From Hofstenia miamia (Eukaryota > Xenacoelomorpha > Acoela): a DNA stretch of 64,000 nt. Made by a program: the position numbers and the translations under genes. Every line of letters begins with the position of its first letter. Within the stretch, counting starts at the first letter, position 1. The stretch lies in the NCBI GenBank assembly GCA_004352715.1, contig SCFE01000092.1, positions 805,993 to 869,992 on the forward strand, read 5' to 3'. A model generated the notes under the pieces. The model was not told the DNA's origin. It saw only the letters and a list, made by a program, of their open reading frames with translations, and did no database searches. This document shows positions 12,650 to 23,138 of this stretch, one piece after another.

Positions 12650-12878
12650 ATTGTTAATTAATTTCATTCGAAAACATGCATGTCTCATGTTTTGGGTGTT
12701 TACACGGTGACACGAGACATAAGATACTCGAGAAAATCAAAATCTTTTGATATTCGAATGTTTTTCAAGTGCTCTACTTGAGTGGTTGAATGTCGCGTGT
12801 TTTGGGTGTTTAGACGTGACATTCGCTCGTTGAAAACACAAGACATGCATGTCTCATGTCACGTGTAAACGGGGTATT
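12650..12878. repeat. unclassified short repeat with internal direct and inverted motifs
   Basis: Contains catgcatgtctcatgt twice (near 12676 and 12845), gtgttttgggtgttta-type motifs twice, and ends in cacgtgtaaacggggtatta directly against a P450 exon fragment. Terminal gtgtaaacgggg motifs are common on short nonautonomous DNA transposons. No clear terminal inverted repeat or target duplication was found, so the class is open. Confidence 0.4.
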
Positions 12879-13207
12879 AGAAAAGTTTTTCATGCCTAAA
12901 TTTGCGCTTGCATTCTCAAGTGGGAAATATTGGCATGACACGCGTCGCAAAGCTTTTGGTTGTTTAAGAGAATTGGGTGTTGGCAAAAATCGTTTAGAAG
13001 AATTGGTAAATTTCTCAGTATATTGTATATATTCTACTTTTTAGGAGACAAATGTATTTTTCATAAATATTTAACTGTTTGTTTAAATAATAATTATTCG
13101 ATTGTAGAAATAAATATTCTCCTATATTTTATAATTTAAAATGCTAAATTCATTATCTATATGACTAATATATTCTTAAAAATAGATTTTTAGATTAATG
13201 TTGAAGC
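12879..13207 (+). pseudogene. P450 scrap copy C: exon 3 plus intron only
   Basis: Starts inside exon 3 (TTAGAAAAGTTTTTCATG) and keeps the YWHDTRRKAF region, the exon end LEEL and the GTAAAT donor that copy A has lost. It continues through the intron and the first bases of exon 4 (attaatgttgaag), then jumps into gaagtcgcactttt, a sequence normally found about 2 kb downstream of the gene (near 7380 and 12457). The left side is fused to the repeat at 12650-12878. It cannot be expressed as a P450 but shows that at least three versions of this exon exist in the assembly. Confidence 0.85.
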
Positions 13208-13280
13208 TGAAGTCGCACTTTTAATTAGCCTTATAAGAATTTGAAAGAACTTGAAAGATCTTTTAAGTTGAAATTGGTAG
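13208..13280 (+). repeat. displaced copy of P450 downstream sequence
   Basis: gaagtcgcacttttaattag and the following 50 bp match 7380-7445 and 12457-12520 with a few changes. The switch from exon 4 to this block occurs within a shared TTGAAG, consistent with a microhomology junction or a mis-joined contig. Confidence 0.7.
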
Positions 13281-13419
13281 AAGTTTCATGTAACATATCA
13301 TAATTTAATGAGTAGCAACCATGCACAATGAGAAAAACATTAAATGAGTCATTATCATTAATTTTTAATGCCAGTCCTGACTCTTATTTTCTATTATAGT
13401 GAACTATTCATTAAAGATA

Positions 13420-13865
13420 TATTAAGGCATAATGAATATTCAACATATATAGTCAATAGAATTATAAAAGAAAAACTAGAAGACTCACTACAATCTCAAG
13501 CTACTAAAAACAAACAAATTGATAATTAATTTCTACAATTACATCTTTAATATTGAATATCGAGGCATACAATCAATTAATTTACAGAAAGATTTGAAAA
13601 GAATCACTCCGTCATTTTTTAANATTTATACTTAAGACCAATAAACTAAGACATCTAATAGGACTAAAAACAGAAACCAAGATTGAAAACCTTTCCAAAG
13701 TAATATATAAAATTACTTGCAACTGTGGTGCACAATACATTGAAAAGAGATCAAGAAATCTACAATCAAGAATTAAAAAACACAAAAATCAATCGACTAT
13801 TTCATATCACTTAAAGCACTTTGATATCAAAACTGAACAAATTCTTTTTATAGTGATGAACACTA
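13420..13865 (+). pseudogene. Penelope-like element fragment with GIY-YIG endonuclease
   Basis: From 13651 the frame reads TNKLRHLIGLKTETKIEN then VIYKITCNCGAQYIEKRSRN, followed by RIKKHKNQS and YHLKHFDIKTEQI. This matches the linker and GIY-YIG nuclease at the end of Penelope-like retroelements: a Y-K-I strand, C-x-C, then Y-I-G (here Y-I-E), and the R-x-x-x-L-x-x-R-I-x-x-H helix. The second G of YIG is replaced by E. Upstream, 13425-13490 gives EYSTYIVNRIIKEKLED, as seen just before this linker in the same family, but stops and a single n at 13623 break the frame. An inactive 3-prime remnant. Confidence 0.72.
13623..13623. other. single-n scaffold join
   Basis: Isolated n within the Penelope-like remnant (ttttttaa n atttatac). 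The coding register on its two sides does not agree, so the join is uncertain. Confidence 0.5.
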
Positions 13866-14580
13866 TTGATTTGATTTTTTGCAATTGGGTTAATTTTAGC
13901 GTTGTGAATTCAAATTTTACCTCAATTTTTATATACCCAATTTATTTTATTTTTAATCCCACGACCCTGTAAAGAGGCCCTCTAAAGCTATGTTAGTAAA
14001 TATGCATAGTATATAAAATATAATAAAAAAATCGTATTCGGCATGAAAAACTTAGTATATTCAAAAAATTTTATAAGAATTTATTCAGAAGTTTTTGAAA
14101 TATTTGTCGTCAAATGTTGCTTATTGAGAAGCAAATTTGAACATTGTAATGGGATTTGCACAAGATTTGATGACTGATATTCTAGAATCTTCTGAATAAA
14201 TTCTTAAAAAAATTGTGAAAAATTTGTGAATTTAAATAATCACTCATCATACGACTTATCATATCTTGAGAATGCATAAAGTGCATTTTCCGACATGAGG
14301 GTTTCAATTACATCATACGTTGTTAGCAATCTGCTTATAATTTTGATGTAATTTACATAAATTATTTCCTAGAAAACCATTAGCAATATCTTTGAAAAAT
14401 TTATATGCAGCTTGTCCCTTTTCACTGAGTTACATTAAATTGTGTATCATTTAGAACTTCAAAAATCGGAGGACTTGTAAAAACTCGTGCTTTCAGCAGT
14501 TGAACACTCATAGAAGAATATTTAGAGTTGAGATAAAGGAATGTTGTACCGTCCAAGGGTAAACCTTGAACAAATGTTTG
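13866..14580. other. no gene recognised
   Basis: AT-rich sequence without a convincing frame or repeat boundary. Confidence 0.4.
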
Positions 14581-14592
14581 ATTAATCCCAAA

Positions 14593-14594
<2 letters not shown>

Positions 14595-14653
<59 letters not shown>

Positions 14654-15015
14654 NNNNNNNNNNNNNNNNNNNNNNNNNNNNNNNNNNNNNNNNNNNNNNN
14701 NNNNNNNNNNNNNNNNNNNNNNNNNNNNNNNNNNNNNNNNNNNNNNNNNNNNNNNNNNNNNNNNNNNNNNNNNNNNNNNNNNNNNNNNNNNNNNNNNNNN
14801 NNNNNNNNNNNNNNNNNNNNNNNNNNNNNNNNNNNNNNNNNNNNNNNNNNNNNNNNNNNNNNNNNNNNNNNNNNNNNNNNNNNNNNNNNNNNNNNNNNNN
14901 NNNNNNNNNNNNNNNNNNNNNNNNNNNNNNNNNNNNNNNNNNNNNNNNNNNNNNNNNNNNNNNNNNNNNNNNNNNNNNNNNNNNNNNNNNNNNNNNNNNN
15001 NNNNNNNNNNNNNNN

Positions 15016-15046
<31 letters not shown>

Positions 15047-15054
15047 CTTTTATT
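14595..15054. repeat. AAGT tetranucleotide microsatellite containing an assembly gap
   Basis: Perfect (AAGT)n flanks both sides of a run of N (about 14654-15015). The gap is most simply the unresolved middle of the array. Confidence 0.95.
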
Positions 15055-15099
15055 ATTATGATAATCATCATAACATTAAGATTATGAATAAAGGAGAGT

Positions 15100-15400
15100 T
15101 CACGATTTCAGGAATCGGCTGGGGAAGAGGGAGAGTTCTTTAGAGCTGTATAGCCTTCGGTCTGATATGCGAATATGTTTTCTTATTGGAATGTAGTTTG
15201 ATATGATTCCCAAGCGCATGGCTTTCTTCTGTACTCCATCAATCTTTTCAAGAAAAGTCTTAGCCGCCCTCCCCACACGCTGCATCCGTAAGTGATAATA
15301 CTGACCACAATAGACTTGTAGATCAATTGTGAAGTGGCAGCCAAAACTGAGTTCAGATTCGTAACCAGGAGGGTTGAATTAGATATAGTCACTTACTTTC
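15100..15400 (-). pseudogene. LINE reverse transcriptase C-terminal fragment
   Basis: Minus-strand frames give LIYKSIVVSIITYGCSVWGG, then after a frameshift LEKIDGVQKKAMRLG followed by ISDRRLYSS. This is the thumb and connection region following the RT palm in CR1/Jockey/RTE-type LINEs (YxSxxxxxxxYGxxxWG...LxxxQxxAxR). At least one frameshift and no palm motifs. The 3-prime end is near 15100, close to the microsatellite. Confidence 0.7.
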
Positions 15401-15744
15401 ATATCAGGGTCTGAAAAAATTTTCTTCACAGTAATGAATTAAATGGACAGCTTTTTTATGAAATACTACAGTATGGATCTTTAACAAATCCTCAAATTTG
15501 CATTTTGGAAAGTATTAATTAAGTCAGTTCCATAACGACGTCTTCGAGATTTGCGTGATGAATTTTGAAGATATAGTTCTGAATGCGTGATCTTACAATG
15601 CAGTTCATAGCGGATGTGAGCATTACGGCCGGAGAAAGGTTGGTGATTTTCATAAGTGTTTTTGTTAGTTAGGAACTTGGGTAGTGCGAGGAATTCCTTA
15701 TTAGTGAATGCGTTGAACGGAGCTAATGATTACGCCCGGAACTA

Positions 15745-16627
15745 CAGTATTTGCCAAAAAATATCGCAATAGAGCACAAAGAGATCCATGTAGTGTTTAG
15801 GAGATCCCAATAAAGAACAAAAAGATCCTCATAGGGATTAGGAGATCCGAATAAGGCAAGAGGAGATCCAACTAAGGCAAACAAACATCCCAATTGTGCA
15901 AATACATATCCAACATGTATCATTATGAAAAACACTATATACATTGAACAGATAATCAAATTGGCAATTTTTGAGGATGACTTCGGTGCATATTTTGTGC
16001 AAATGGAACATTCACAAAGAAAAATGTGCTTTCCAGCAGCTGGTGCTCTTGAGAACAAGCGGTATGAATGTATATGAAAAGTATATGAATACATGTACAG
16101 TAGTTATCTATGGTTTATTATTCTCAGATCCAAAAAAATTATTATCAATCTTAATTTATAAAGTGTCTTTGATTTGTACTTGTTACAAAAACAGTGAGAT
16201 ATGAAGTAAAATATAATGAAAGTATTGCAGTTTTGTTGCTTGCCAAATATCTAAACTATTGTACTTAACGTATCGCCTTCAAAATTAAAATATAGACAAT
16301 TCAGATGAAGGGCTCCAACTTTTTCCGATAAACTTGTGATAAAAAAATTGATATAAACGACTGTTTTTGTAACAATAATGTATTCACTTTTGTATAATAA
16401 GTTTAAAAACGATAGAACAATCATTCCAATCTTGGTGTATATATATATATAATTTTTGGTCGAGTTCAGTTCAAATAATTTTATCCGATATTTTTTTGTA
16501 TTAATTGGATGACTAATTGCTCTACTCGGATATTTTCATGCACAATTCTGATTTATAAAAGCCTTATTTCCTAATGCCATAATCGGATCTCTTTGTGCTC
16601 TATGGGGATATTTTTTGGCAAATACTT
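15745..16627. mobile_element. nonautonomous TIR element with subterminal GATCC repeats
   Basis: The left end cagtatttgccaaaaaatat (15745) is matched inverted at the right end (16627); the inverted repeat runs about 45 bp through ...atagagcacaaagagatcc. TA flanks both ends (15743-15744 and 16628-16629), the target duplication of Tc1/mariner-type elements. Just inside the left end the motif agatcc recurs five times at about 25-bp spacing (15778-15880). No transposase frame: the ORFs inside are low-complexity translations of the repeats. Confidence 0.7.
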
Positions 16628-16953
16628 TAGTAATCAGTGAATGCTTAGCACTCAAATGTTCATTTCCCAATTTACTCAATGGCTTGAAACTGAATTTGGA
16701 AAAAAATGTTTCATTATAACTTGCCTTGTCCTATGTTCCTAGCGTTGACAGAAAAAAGCAATTGACAAACCAAGCATTTTCTAAAACTTCAGCTTACATG
16801 TTCATCCAGAGAAAATATGCATCTATACCCTCCTGAAGCCACTACTAGCAATTGTGTAGTGTAAAATGTGTAGTTCTCAATTTGTTATTGTTGGTGCCAA
16901 ATATTTTAACAATTATTCATTGTAGCATGCAATAAGTCATCTTTTGATAGAAA

Positions 16954-17787
16954 ATGTCTAATATATTAGTTCTGAAGAAAAAATTGAAGTTGAAAAGTGT
17001 AGTGAGAACTGACACAAATGAAATTAATGCCGAAAAAACTGAATTTTGTTTACTTAAGCCTCATAATTTTGAAAAAAATCGTCCTAAAAAAATTTTAACA
17101 GTAAAAAATACCAAAATTCCCGAAGTTACTTCTTTTAAATATTTAGGGGTTACTTTTGACTCAAATTTATTATTTAATGAACATGTTAAATCATTACAAA
17201 AGAAAATTGCTATTGGTATAAAAATAATAGGCCACATTCTAAGGCAACTACCAGAAAATGCAATTGTACAACTTCTCCATTCATTGGTAATTAGCCTCTT
17301 TAATTATAGTAGTATTCTATTTTCAAACATACGCGAAGAACTAATTAAAAAGCTCGAAACTCAATATAAATGGGCCATTAATGTTTGTAAACGAAGATCT
17401 AGTGCTTTAAAAAAATATATTTATAAATCAATCCCAAGTCCTAAGCAGTTAATTCAAATAAATACCGCCACTAAATTTTATAAAATTGTAAAATTGCTTC
17501 CACCCTATAATTGCATAAAAATCCCAGAATTTTCGAACAAGATCAACGAAAGAACAAAAAGATTTACTGTAAACAAGTATAAATCTAAAATAAAACGAAA
17601 TTCTTTTATAAATAATGCAATAAGGCAATGGAATGAATTTCCCCAAGAGATCAAATGTATTAAAAATGTAAAACACTTTCGCAAACGTGTTAAGGAATTA
17701 ATTCTAAAGCAAAAGTTCATCTGTGGAAAAGCTTGGGTAGGCTACAAATTTTATAATACTGATTATACTACTACTACAAGACTATAA
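16954..17787 (+). CDS. LINE reverse transcriptase C-terminal portion (5-prime truncated)
   Basis: Open for 277 codons. From about residue 24 it reads NAEKTEFCLLKP, SFKYLGVTFDSNLLFNEHV, LQKKIAIGIKIIGHI, LLHSLVISLFNYSSI and, near the end, FINNAIRQWNEFPQEI followed by FRKRVKELIL. This is the region after the catalytic palm in CR1-like and related LINEs (KTE, YLGVxxDxxLxFxxHI, WNxLPxxI). The palm with YxDD is absent, so the protein is only a tail; the first ~20 residues are probably not element-derived. The frame being intact suggests a relatively recent insertion. It is followed by a short 3-prime tandem repeat at 17918-17943. Confidence 0.85.
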   Translation: MSNILVLKKKLKLKSVVRTDTNEINAEKTEFCLLKPHNFEKNRPKKILTVKNTKIPEVTSFKYLGVTFDSNLLFNEHVKSLQKKIAIGIKIIGHILRQLPENAIVQLLHSLVISLFNYSSILFSNIREELIKKLETQYKWAINVCKRRSSALKKYIYKSIPSPKQLIQINTATKFYKIVKLLPPYNCIKIPEFSNKINERTKRFTVNKYKSKIKRNSFINNAIRQWNEFPQEIKCIKNVKHFRKRVKELILKQKFICGKAWVGYKFYNTDYTTTTRL

Positions 17788-17917
17788 TATCCGTAGCCTA
17801 AAATGACGCTTTTCTTGTATATATTTCATGTCTTTTTTTTATTATTTTTGTACATTATTGACGCTATTCAGAGAACTTATCAGTTTCTGAAATTGTAAAT
17901 AAAAGTCTCTAAATATA

Positions 17918-17943
17918 GAATATCTTATCTTATCTTATCTTAA
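17918..17943 (+). repeat. short tandem tail of the LINE
   Basis: About four units of atctt close the retrotransposon some 130 bp after its stop codon. CR1-type LINEs often end in short tandem repeats instead of poly(A), which supports this as the true 3-prime end. Confidence 0.7.
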
Positions 17944-18710
17944 TAAACAATCAATCAAGCGTGCTTGTTTTAATTTTTTATATTAGAGGATACAGTTCTA
18001 GTGGTAAATATAAAAAAATTGTAAGATTATCATAACATCCAACTCCAATTATAGGAGATCTTAAAAACTAAAACATGGTCTTATATTTCTCTTATTAATA
18101 TAAATTGAAGAATTGAATTGCTTTAGAAACAATAAATGAAAAACATCTTCGACCATGACTATATTGACATTTTATAAATACATTATATACGACTGATTTA
18201 TACTAAAATATGAAATTCAATGTGAAAATTTCTTTTAATTAATTTTTTTAAAGTCTTAACGTGTAAGTAATTTGCTGATATAGCTTGACGGACTTTGAAA
18301 TGTCAACAGAGATTTTATATATTTACGCATTCTATTACTAGAATGTGAGCAGGTAAAAATATTTGTGAATCCATACAATTCTTTAAATTCAGTAATTTCT
18401 TATATCGTACAAAATATATAAACAGCATTTTATTAGAATGTCTCCATAACATTTTAAAATGATTGCTTATTACTGCAAATATTCTTTTAAATACGCTCTT
18501 TGTAGTTCTAAAAAGAAGCGACTGTGAATTTGGCGAATGATCTATTTTTTGATAATTTATTGGTTAAATGTGTTCCAACCTCATCTCTGGAAGTAAAGTA
18601 CTGTAATATTTTTCCAACAACGCGATTCGTTTTAGTGCATTAATAGTGATATTCATTGGCATTTATTAAGCACAATGTTTACCATTAAAAAATGTCTTTG
18701 ACTTTCAAAG
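17944..18710. other. no gene recognised
   Basis: AT-rich intergenic sequence without supported features. Confidence 0.4.
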
Positions 18711-18757
18711 AAATTTTTCACAGGGGGTTAAATTTACGCCCCTCTGTGAATTTTTAT
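18711..18757. repeat. short inverted repeat (hairpin)
   Basis: aatttttcacaggggg is mirrored, with small differences, by cccctctgtgaatttt after an 11-12 bp loop. Function unknown; possibly abutting ends of short transposons. Confidence 0.5.
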
Positions 18758-19124
18758 TACATGTATTTTTAAATCAAATTTGAAAGGGTGGCTGAATTTT
18801 TCACTGCATTAAATTTAGTTTTTAACATTCTCTGAACATTTTAGGGTGAAAGGACTTTTTGTCAAGGATTTATTACTATTCAACGGTGATTGCCATATAT
18901 TTTAAAATGACATCAGCATTAATAACTACAATTTTTTAGTCTTGCAGTTCATTTAATAAATTGTTTTTTATAAAAGAACGAAAATCAATACATATAAAAT
19001 TAACATTACAATGATTATTTTTGGGTGATCGATACTGGAAGACTTGTACAATGGTTAAGATGCTGAGGATAACACTATTTAATGAGTTTGTGCTCCAGAT
19101 GTCACAGATTAGACATGAATTGCT

Positions 19125-19690
19125 TAAACCCTAACCACCATATCTTGATAATAGAAGTGTAGCATTTCCCCCTTGTAAAATTACTGACAATTGCTGGAAA
19201 AAATATATAGATATCGTATTCAGATCGCAAGAGTCACTTCTGGCCGAAGACATAAAAGACATCTTGGAGAATACTTTGATAGCAATTGGTGACCATCCTC
19301 CTAGAGCTTCCACTTATTGTGGTATGAAGGATATACCAGCAGCTGAACATGATTCTGCGTATTTAGTAAGCTTTCGGTTGTCTGAAACTTCCAGAGCATG
19401 ACCAGCATTAGTCCCGCAAGAGAAACAATTGAAGGCTGCAGTTAACTAATTACAGTCACATCTAGAGCGGCTGGTCGGCCAGAAGACCAGCATGGCAAAA
19501 AGATGTACCCAGGACGAGCACGAGACTCAGTAAGGTTAGACTTTTCAAGCACAGGAGACAAAGCACATTTAGAAGCAGTTACAAAAATAGCGTCGCTGAG
19601 TCGATCATGACGCGCAATTCTTTCACCATCAACCGCGCATGACATAGCATGATCATCGAATACATCCAAAGGCTTGAAGCATTTCGAACA
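19125..19690 (-). pseudogene. degraded retroelement-associated C-terminal domain
   Basis: Minus strand gives RIARHDRLSDAIFVTA, then RARPGYIFLPCWSSGRPAAL running into DVTVIS, and after stops and shifts MEALGGWSPIAIKVF and FFQQLSVILQGGNA. This ordered set (RHxxLRD, RPADxxLPxWxxGxxxALDVTV, LGGW, FQRLSVxLQxGNA) is a recurrent tail linked to reverse-transcriptase-like proteins in many invertebrate genomes. I cannot name the element family. The copy has several stops. Confidence 0.6.
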
Positions 19691-20068
19691 TATTTCTCAT
19701 CATTAATTAAGGGGATGCCAGGCCGATAAAGCAAAATTAATATGCCTAGGTTATTAGTAGACCTTATAATTTGTGCTTTGAATAGAAAAAGATTAAAGTT
19801 TCCAAAAAATAACTATTTTGATATAAGACATCTCTTAGCACTTTTACCAATTTTTTTGCAAAAAATGCTGACGTCAACAAAAATGTCTGGATAAAAAATT
19901 TTTTTTGGGAATTTTTCAACTTTTTACCCTATGGTACCTTTGTGCCAAACTTCATGAGAAGAGCATTACTGTATCAAAAATAAACCTGTGGGTATTTAAC
20001 CCCCTCCTCTAGTGAAACCAATGTAGTTAAAAAAGGTTGTGATGATTAGGGATAAAGCCCATACTACT

Positions 20069-20279
20069 CGAACAATTTTTGTCGAAAATTTTTGTTGGCC
20101 AACGAAAATCGTTCGTGTAGCACTCCTATTCCACAACTAAAATCGGGAGTAATTATCTAGACTAAAGTTGTCCGTTCGGTCCAACAAAAATTGGACAATA
20201 CAAATTGTTCGTGTAGCACCAAAAGTTGGCGACAAAGTTGTTCGTTCGGACGACAAAAATCGGCGACAAAAGTTGTTCG
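20069..20279. mobile_element. short inverted-repeat element (MITE-like)
   Basis: cgaacaatttttgtcg at the left end and its inverse with one mismatch at the right end bound 211 bp. The interior repeats gttcgtgtagcac twice and short gacaaaaat motifs. No clear target duplication, so the superfamily is not assigned. Confidence 0.55.
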
Positions 20280-20342
20280 GCTTAAGCGAAAGCTAATGAA
20301 GCAATTTAAAGCTAGAAATATAAAACTAACCAAGTAATCAAT

Positions 20343-20639
20343 TCATTCAATAAATTTCCAATAAAATAAAAACAATCCAAAAATAGACACGATCAGAAAC
20401 AAAAACGTAACGGGGAAATATAAATACACAAGATACATCCAAGCAAACAAATAAGTATGTGTTCTATAGTCTCCTAGAAACCTTAAACTAACTCTAGGCT
20501 GAAATGAAAATGTATCCACATTGGCGAGGTTGCGGAGAGAGTCTTTGCGACAATCGAGATCTTTATCCACAGGTTCATATAAAATTTTGTGTGCCACGTA
20601 CTCAACTAGTGGAGAAGAATTATTGAAAAACTTTTGCAT
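20343..20639 (-). CDS. hypothetical 98-residue ORF with C-terminal hydrophobic segment
   Basis: ATG-started ORF whose first 60 residues are polar (SLRNLANVDTFSFQPRVSL) and whose last 35 are strongly hydrophobic, ending FLFYWKFIE, like a tail anchor. I do not recognise it. The AT-rich setting makes chance hydrophobic ORFs common, and no splice context or neighbour supports it. Confidence 0.25.
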   Translation of the reverse strand: MQKFFNNSSPLVEYVAHKILYEPVDKDLDCRKDSLRNLANVDTFSFQPRVSLRFLGDYRTHTYLFAWMYLVYLYFPVTFLFLIVSIFGLFLFYWKFIE

Positions 20640-21319
20640 TTCGGTGCAGTACTAAACAAAAACAAAATACAAATATCACTAGGTAGGACTTAAATTACAT
20701 ACATGTATTCAGAATTAAAAATCGTCAGCTCAAATTAGAATTCTGAATAAACTACGAATATTTGAATATAAATACAAAACCCCATTAGAATGCAGAGAAG
20801 TGCACACAGACCTCACAAATTTTCAGTTTTGTGCACTGTCAGAAAATTAAGTGTGAATAAAATCGGAGCCTATTTCGAGAATTTCAGTTATTAAATTCAA
20901 CTAAAATAAATCTGAATAAAGAATACCTTATCTTTTCGTTTAGATAATTGATATAGTTGTTTCTCCTAATTACGTGAAATGGTTTTTGTTTTTTAAATGG
21001 TGCCATTTTTTAAAGTAACTTAAGATCTACAAACTAAAAATAAAACAATCGGACCTTCATGTATCACAATTAGGTTTTTAAAAGATGCATGTGTGCACTT
21101 GTTTTTGAGCTTCTTTGTTGCGTTATAAATGCATTACAAGAGATTTCTAAAGCATTAAATGACGTCATCATTTCACTATTTCCAAAGCGTTCATTTATTA
21201 CCTATGCTTAACTGTAAGTGAATGAAGTATTTTGACAACATTACTTCTCAGAAATGACATATAAATGAAAACACCAATCCTCCCTGAACACCGTAAAAAC
21301 AATCAGGCATGAACTAGAG

Positions 21320-22589
21320 ATTTGCAATGGAGATTACGAGTGTGTAGCAAAAAGAAAAATCCATAACAGGCGATCAGATTGCGTTCGCACACCTGAATTT
21401 CTCGAAAATCTGCAGGAAAAAGTGTTGAGAGACCCTGGTATTGGAATTCGGGCTTTGGCCCGTGAAATGAATGTTTCACCCTCTACCATGAAGCTTGCAC
21501 TCAATGAAGACCTTCGCTAATACTCATACAAGCGACGCAAAGGTCAGCTGCTTACAGGAAAAGCCCGNNNNNNNNNNNNNNNNNNNNNNNNNNNNNNNNN
21601 NNNNNNNNNNNNNNNNNNNNNNNNNNNNNNNNNNNNNNNNNNNNNNNNNNNNNNNNNNNNNNNNNNNNNNNNNNNNNNNNNNNNNNNNNNNNNNNNNNNN
21701 NNNNNNNNNNNNNNNNNNNNNNNNNNNNNNNNNNNNNNNNNNNNNNNNNNNNNNNNNNNNNNNNNNNNNNNNNNNNNNNNNNNNNNNNNNNNNNNNNNNN
21801 NNNNNNNNNNNNNNNNNNNNNNNNNNNNNNNNNNNNNNNNNNNNNNNNNNNNNNNNNNNNNNNNNNNNNNNNNNNNNNNNNNNNNNNNNNNNNNNNNNNN
21901 NNNNNNNNNNNNNNNNNNNNNNNNNNNNNNNNNNNNNNNNNNNNNNNNNNNNNNNNNNNNNNNNNNNNNNNNNNNNNNNNNNNNNNNNNNNNNNNNNNNN
22001 NNNNNNNNNNNNNNNNNNNNNNNNNNNNNNNNNNNNNNNNNNNNNNNNNNNNNNNNNNNNNNNNNNNNNNNNNNNNNNNNNNNNNNNNNNNNNNNNNNNN
22101 NNNNNNNNNNNNNNNNNNNNNNNNNNNNNNNNNNNNNNNNNNNNNNNNNNNNNNNNNNNNNNNNNNNNNNNNNNNNNNNNNNNNNNNNNNNNNNNNNNNN
22201 NNNNNNNNNNNNNNNNNNNNNNNNNNNNNNNNNNNNNNNNNNNNNNNNNNNNNNNNNNNNNNNNNNNNNNNNNNNNNNNNNNNNNNNNNNNNNNNNNNNN
22301 NNNNNNNNNNNNNNNNNNNNNNNNNNNNNNNNNNNNNNNNNNNNNNNNNNNNNNNNNNNNNNNNNNNNNNNNNNNNNNNNNNNNNNNNNNNNNNNNNNNN
22401 NNNNNNNNNNNNNNNNNNNNNNNNNNNNNNNNNNNNNNNNNNNNNNNNNNNNNNNNNNNNNNNNNNNNNNNNNNNNNNNNNNNNNNNNNNNNNNNNNNNN
22501 NNNNNNNNNNNNNNNNNNNNNNNNNNNNNNNNNNNNNNNNNNNNNNNNNNNNNNNNNNNNNNNNNNNCAAATTTATCCCGAACACCCTG
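21320..22589 (+). mobile_element. Tc1/mariner-superfamily element with large internal gap
   Basis: 21344-21568 encodes an N-terminal helix-turn-helix region: RTPEFLENLQEKVLRDPGIG, IRALAREMNVSPSTM, then KLALNEDLR, a stop or shift, and SYKRRKGQLLTGKA. This is the pattern of Tc1/mariner-type transposases (RTP...IRxxAxxLxxSxxxxxxxLxxDLxxYxYKxxxxQxLT). The frame enters an N run (21569-22567). Beyond it the right terminal repeat reads caaatttatcccgaacaccctg and is followed by TA (22590-22591). A matching left terminus was not found, so the left end is truncated or lies in decayed sequence. Confidence 0.7.
21569..22567. other. assembly gap (999 N)
   Basis: Run of N within a mariner-like transposon. 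Translations that span it are meaningless. Confidence 0.99.
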
Positions 22590-22591
22590 TA

Positions 22592-22606
22592 TGTGTGTGT
22601 GTGTGT
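22592..22606. repeat. GT microsatellite
   Basis: Short (GT)n directly after the mariner terminal repeat. Confidence 0.7.
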
Positions 22607-22617
22607 TTTTTCATATA

Positions 22618-23138
22618 CAGTATTTACCCGTGTATAAGCCGTACCATTTTCCACGAAAAATTGCTCCCAAAGCGGGGGTGTGGTTTATCTACAGAAACAT
22701 CTCGCGAAGACACTTAATTTGCACACATATTGTAAACTAAAGTACGAGATCTTGCTGTAATATACATTATAGTAAAGTAATATCCTTGTTTAAAAGACAA
22801 TTTATTAAAAATATCACAATATTAAAGTATTAGAATGTATTGTTAGTTTAGAAATAATATGCATGCAAATATCAAGAGCAATTTAGATCAGCATCCTTTA
22901 CAAGATCTATATAGGTTTATAGTTCTACTTAATGTATTAAGATAGGCTATAAATCGTGGAAATGCGGGTTTCTTTTCTTCAAAGTTGTAAAAAATATCTG
23001 AATAATGTAAATAAATATGCTTCGTTGATTTTTTGCTTGTGAATTTTTATATTGCTCAAAAAAATTTTTTTCTTAAAAATCTCCCTAACTCGAGGTGCGG
23101 CTTATCTACGGATGCGGCTTATACACGGCTAAATACGG
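22618..23138. mobile_element. nonautonomous DNA transposon with ~24-bp TIRs and TA duplication
   Basis: Left end cagtatttacccgtgtataa and right end, inverted, ccgtatttagccgtgtataa are near-identical; TA flanks both (22616-22617, 23139-23140). Each end also has a second inner copy of a gcggcttatctacgg-type motif. The interior has no transposase. TA duplication points to Tc1/mariner/pogo-type mobilisation; the exact family is not certain. Confidence 0.75.

Noticed and set aside
14508-15071. 187-codon minus-strand ORF with LLTY repeats
   Set aside because: Translation of the AAGT microsatellite and gap.
18551-18757. Hairpin near 18.7 kb as a structured RNA gene
   Set aside because: No conserved RNA family features; short inverted repeats are frequent among transposon ends here.
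21495-22654. Long ORFs on both strands at 21.5-22.7 kb
   Set aside because: They consist almost entirely of N. Only the short edges are real sequence.
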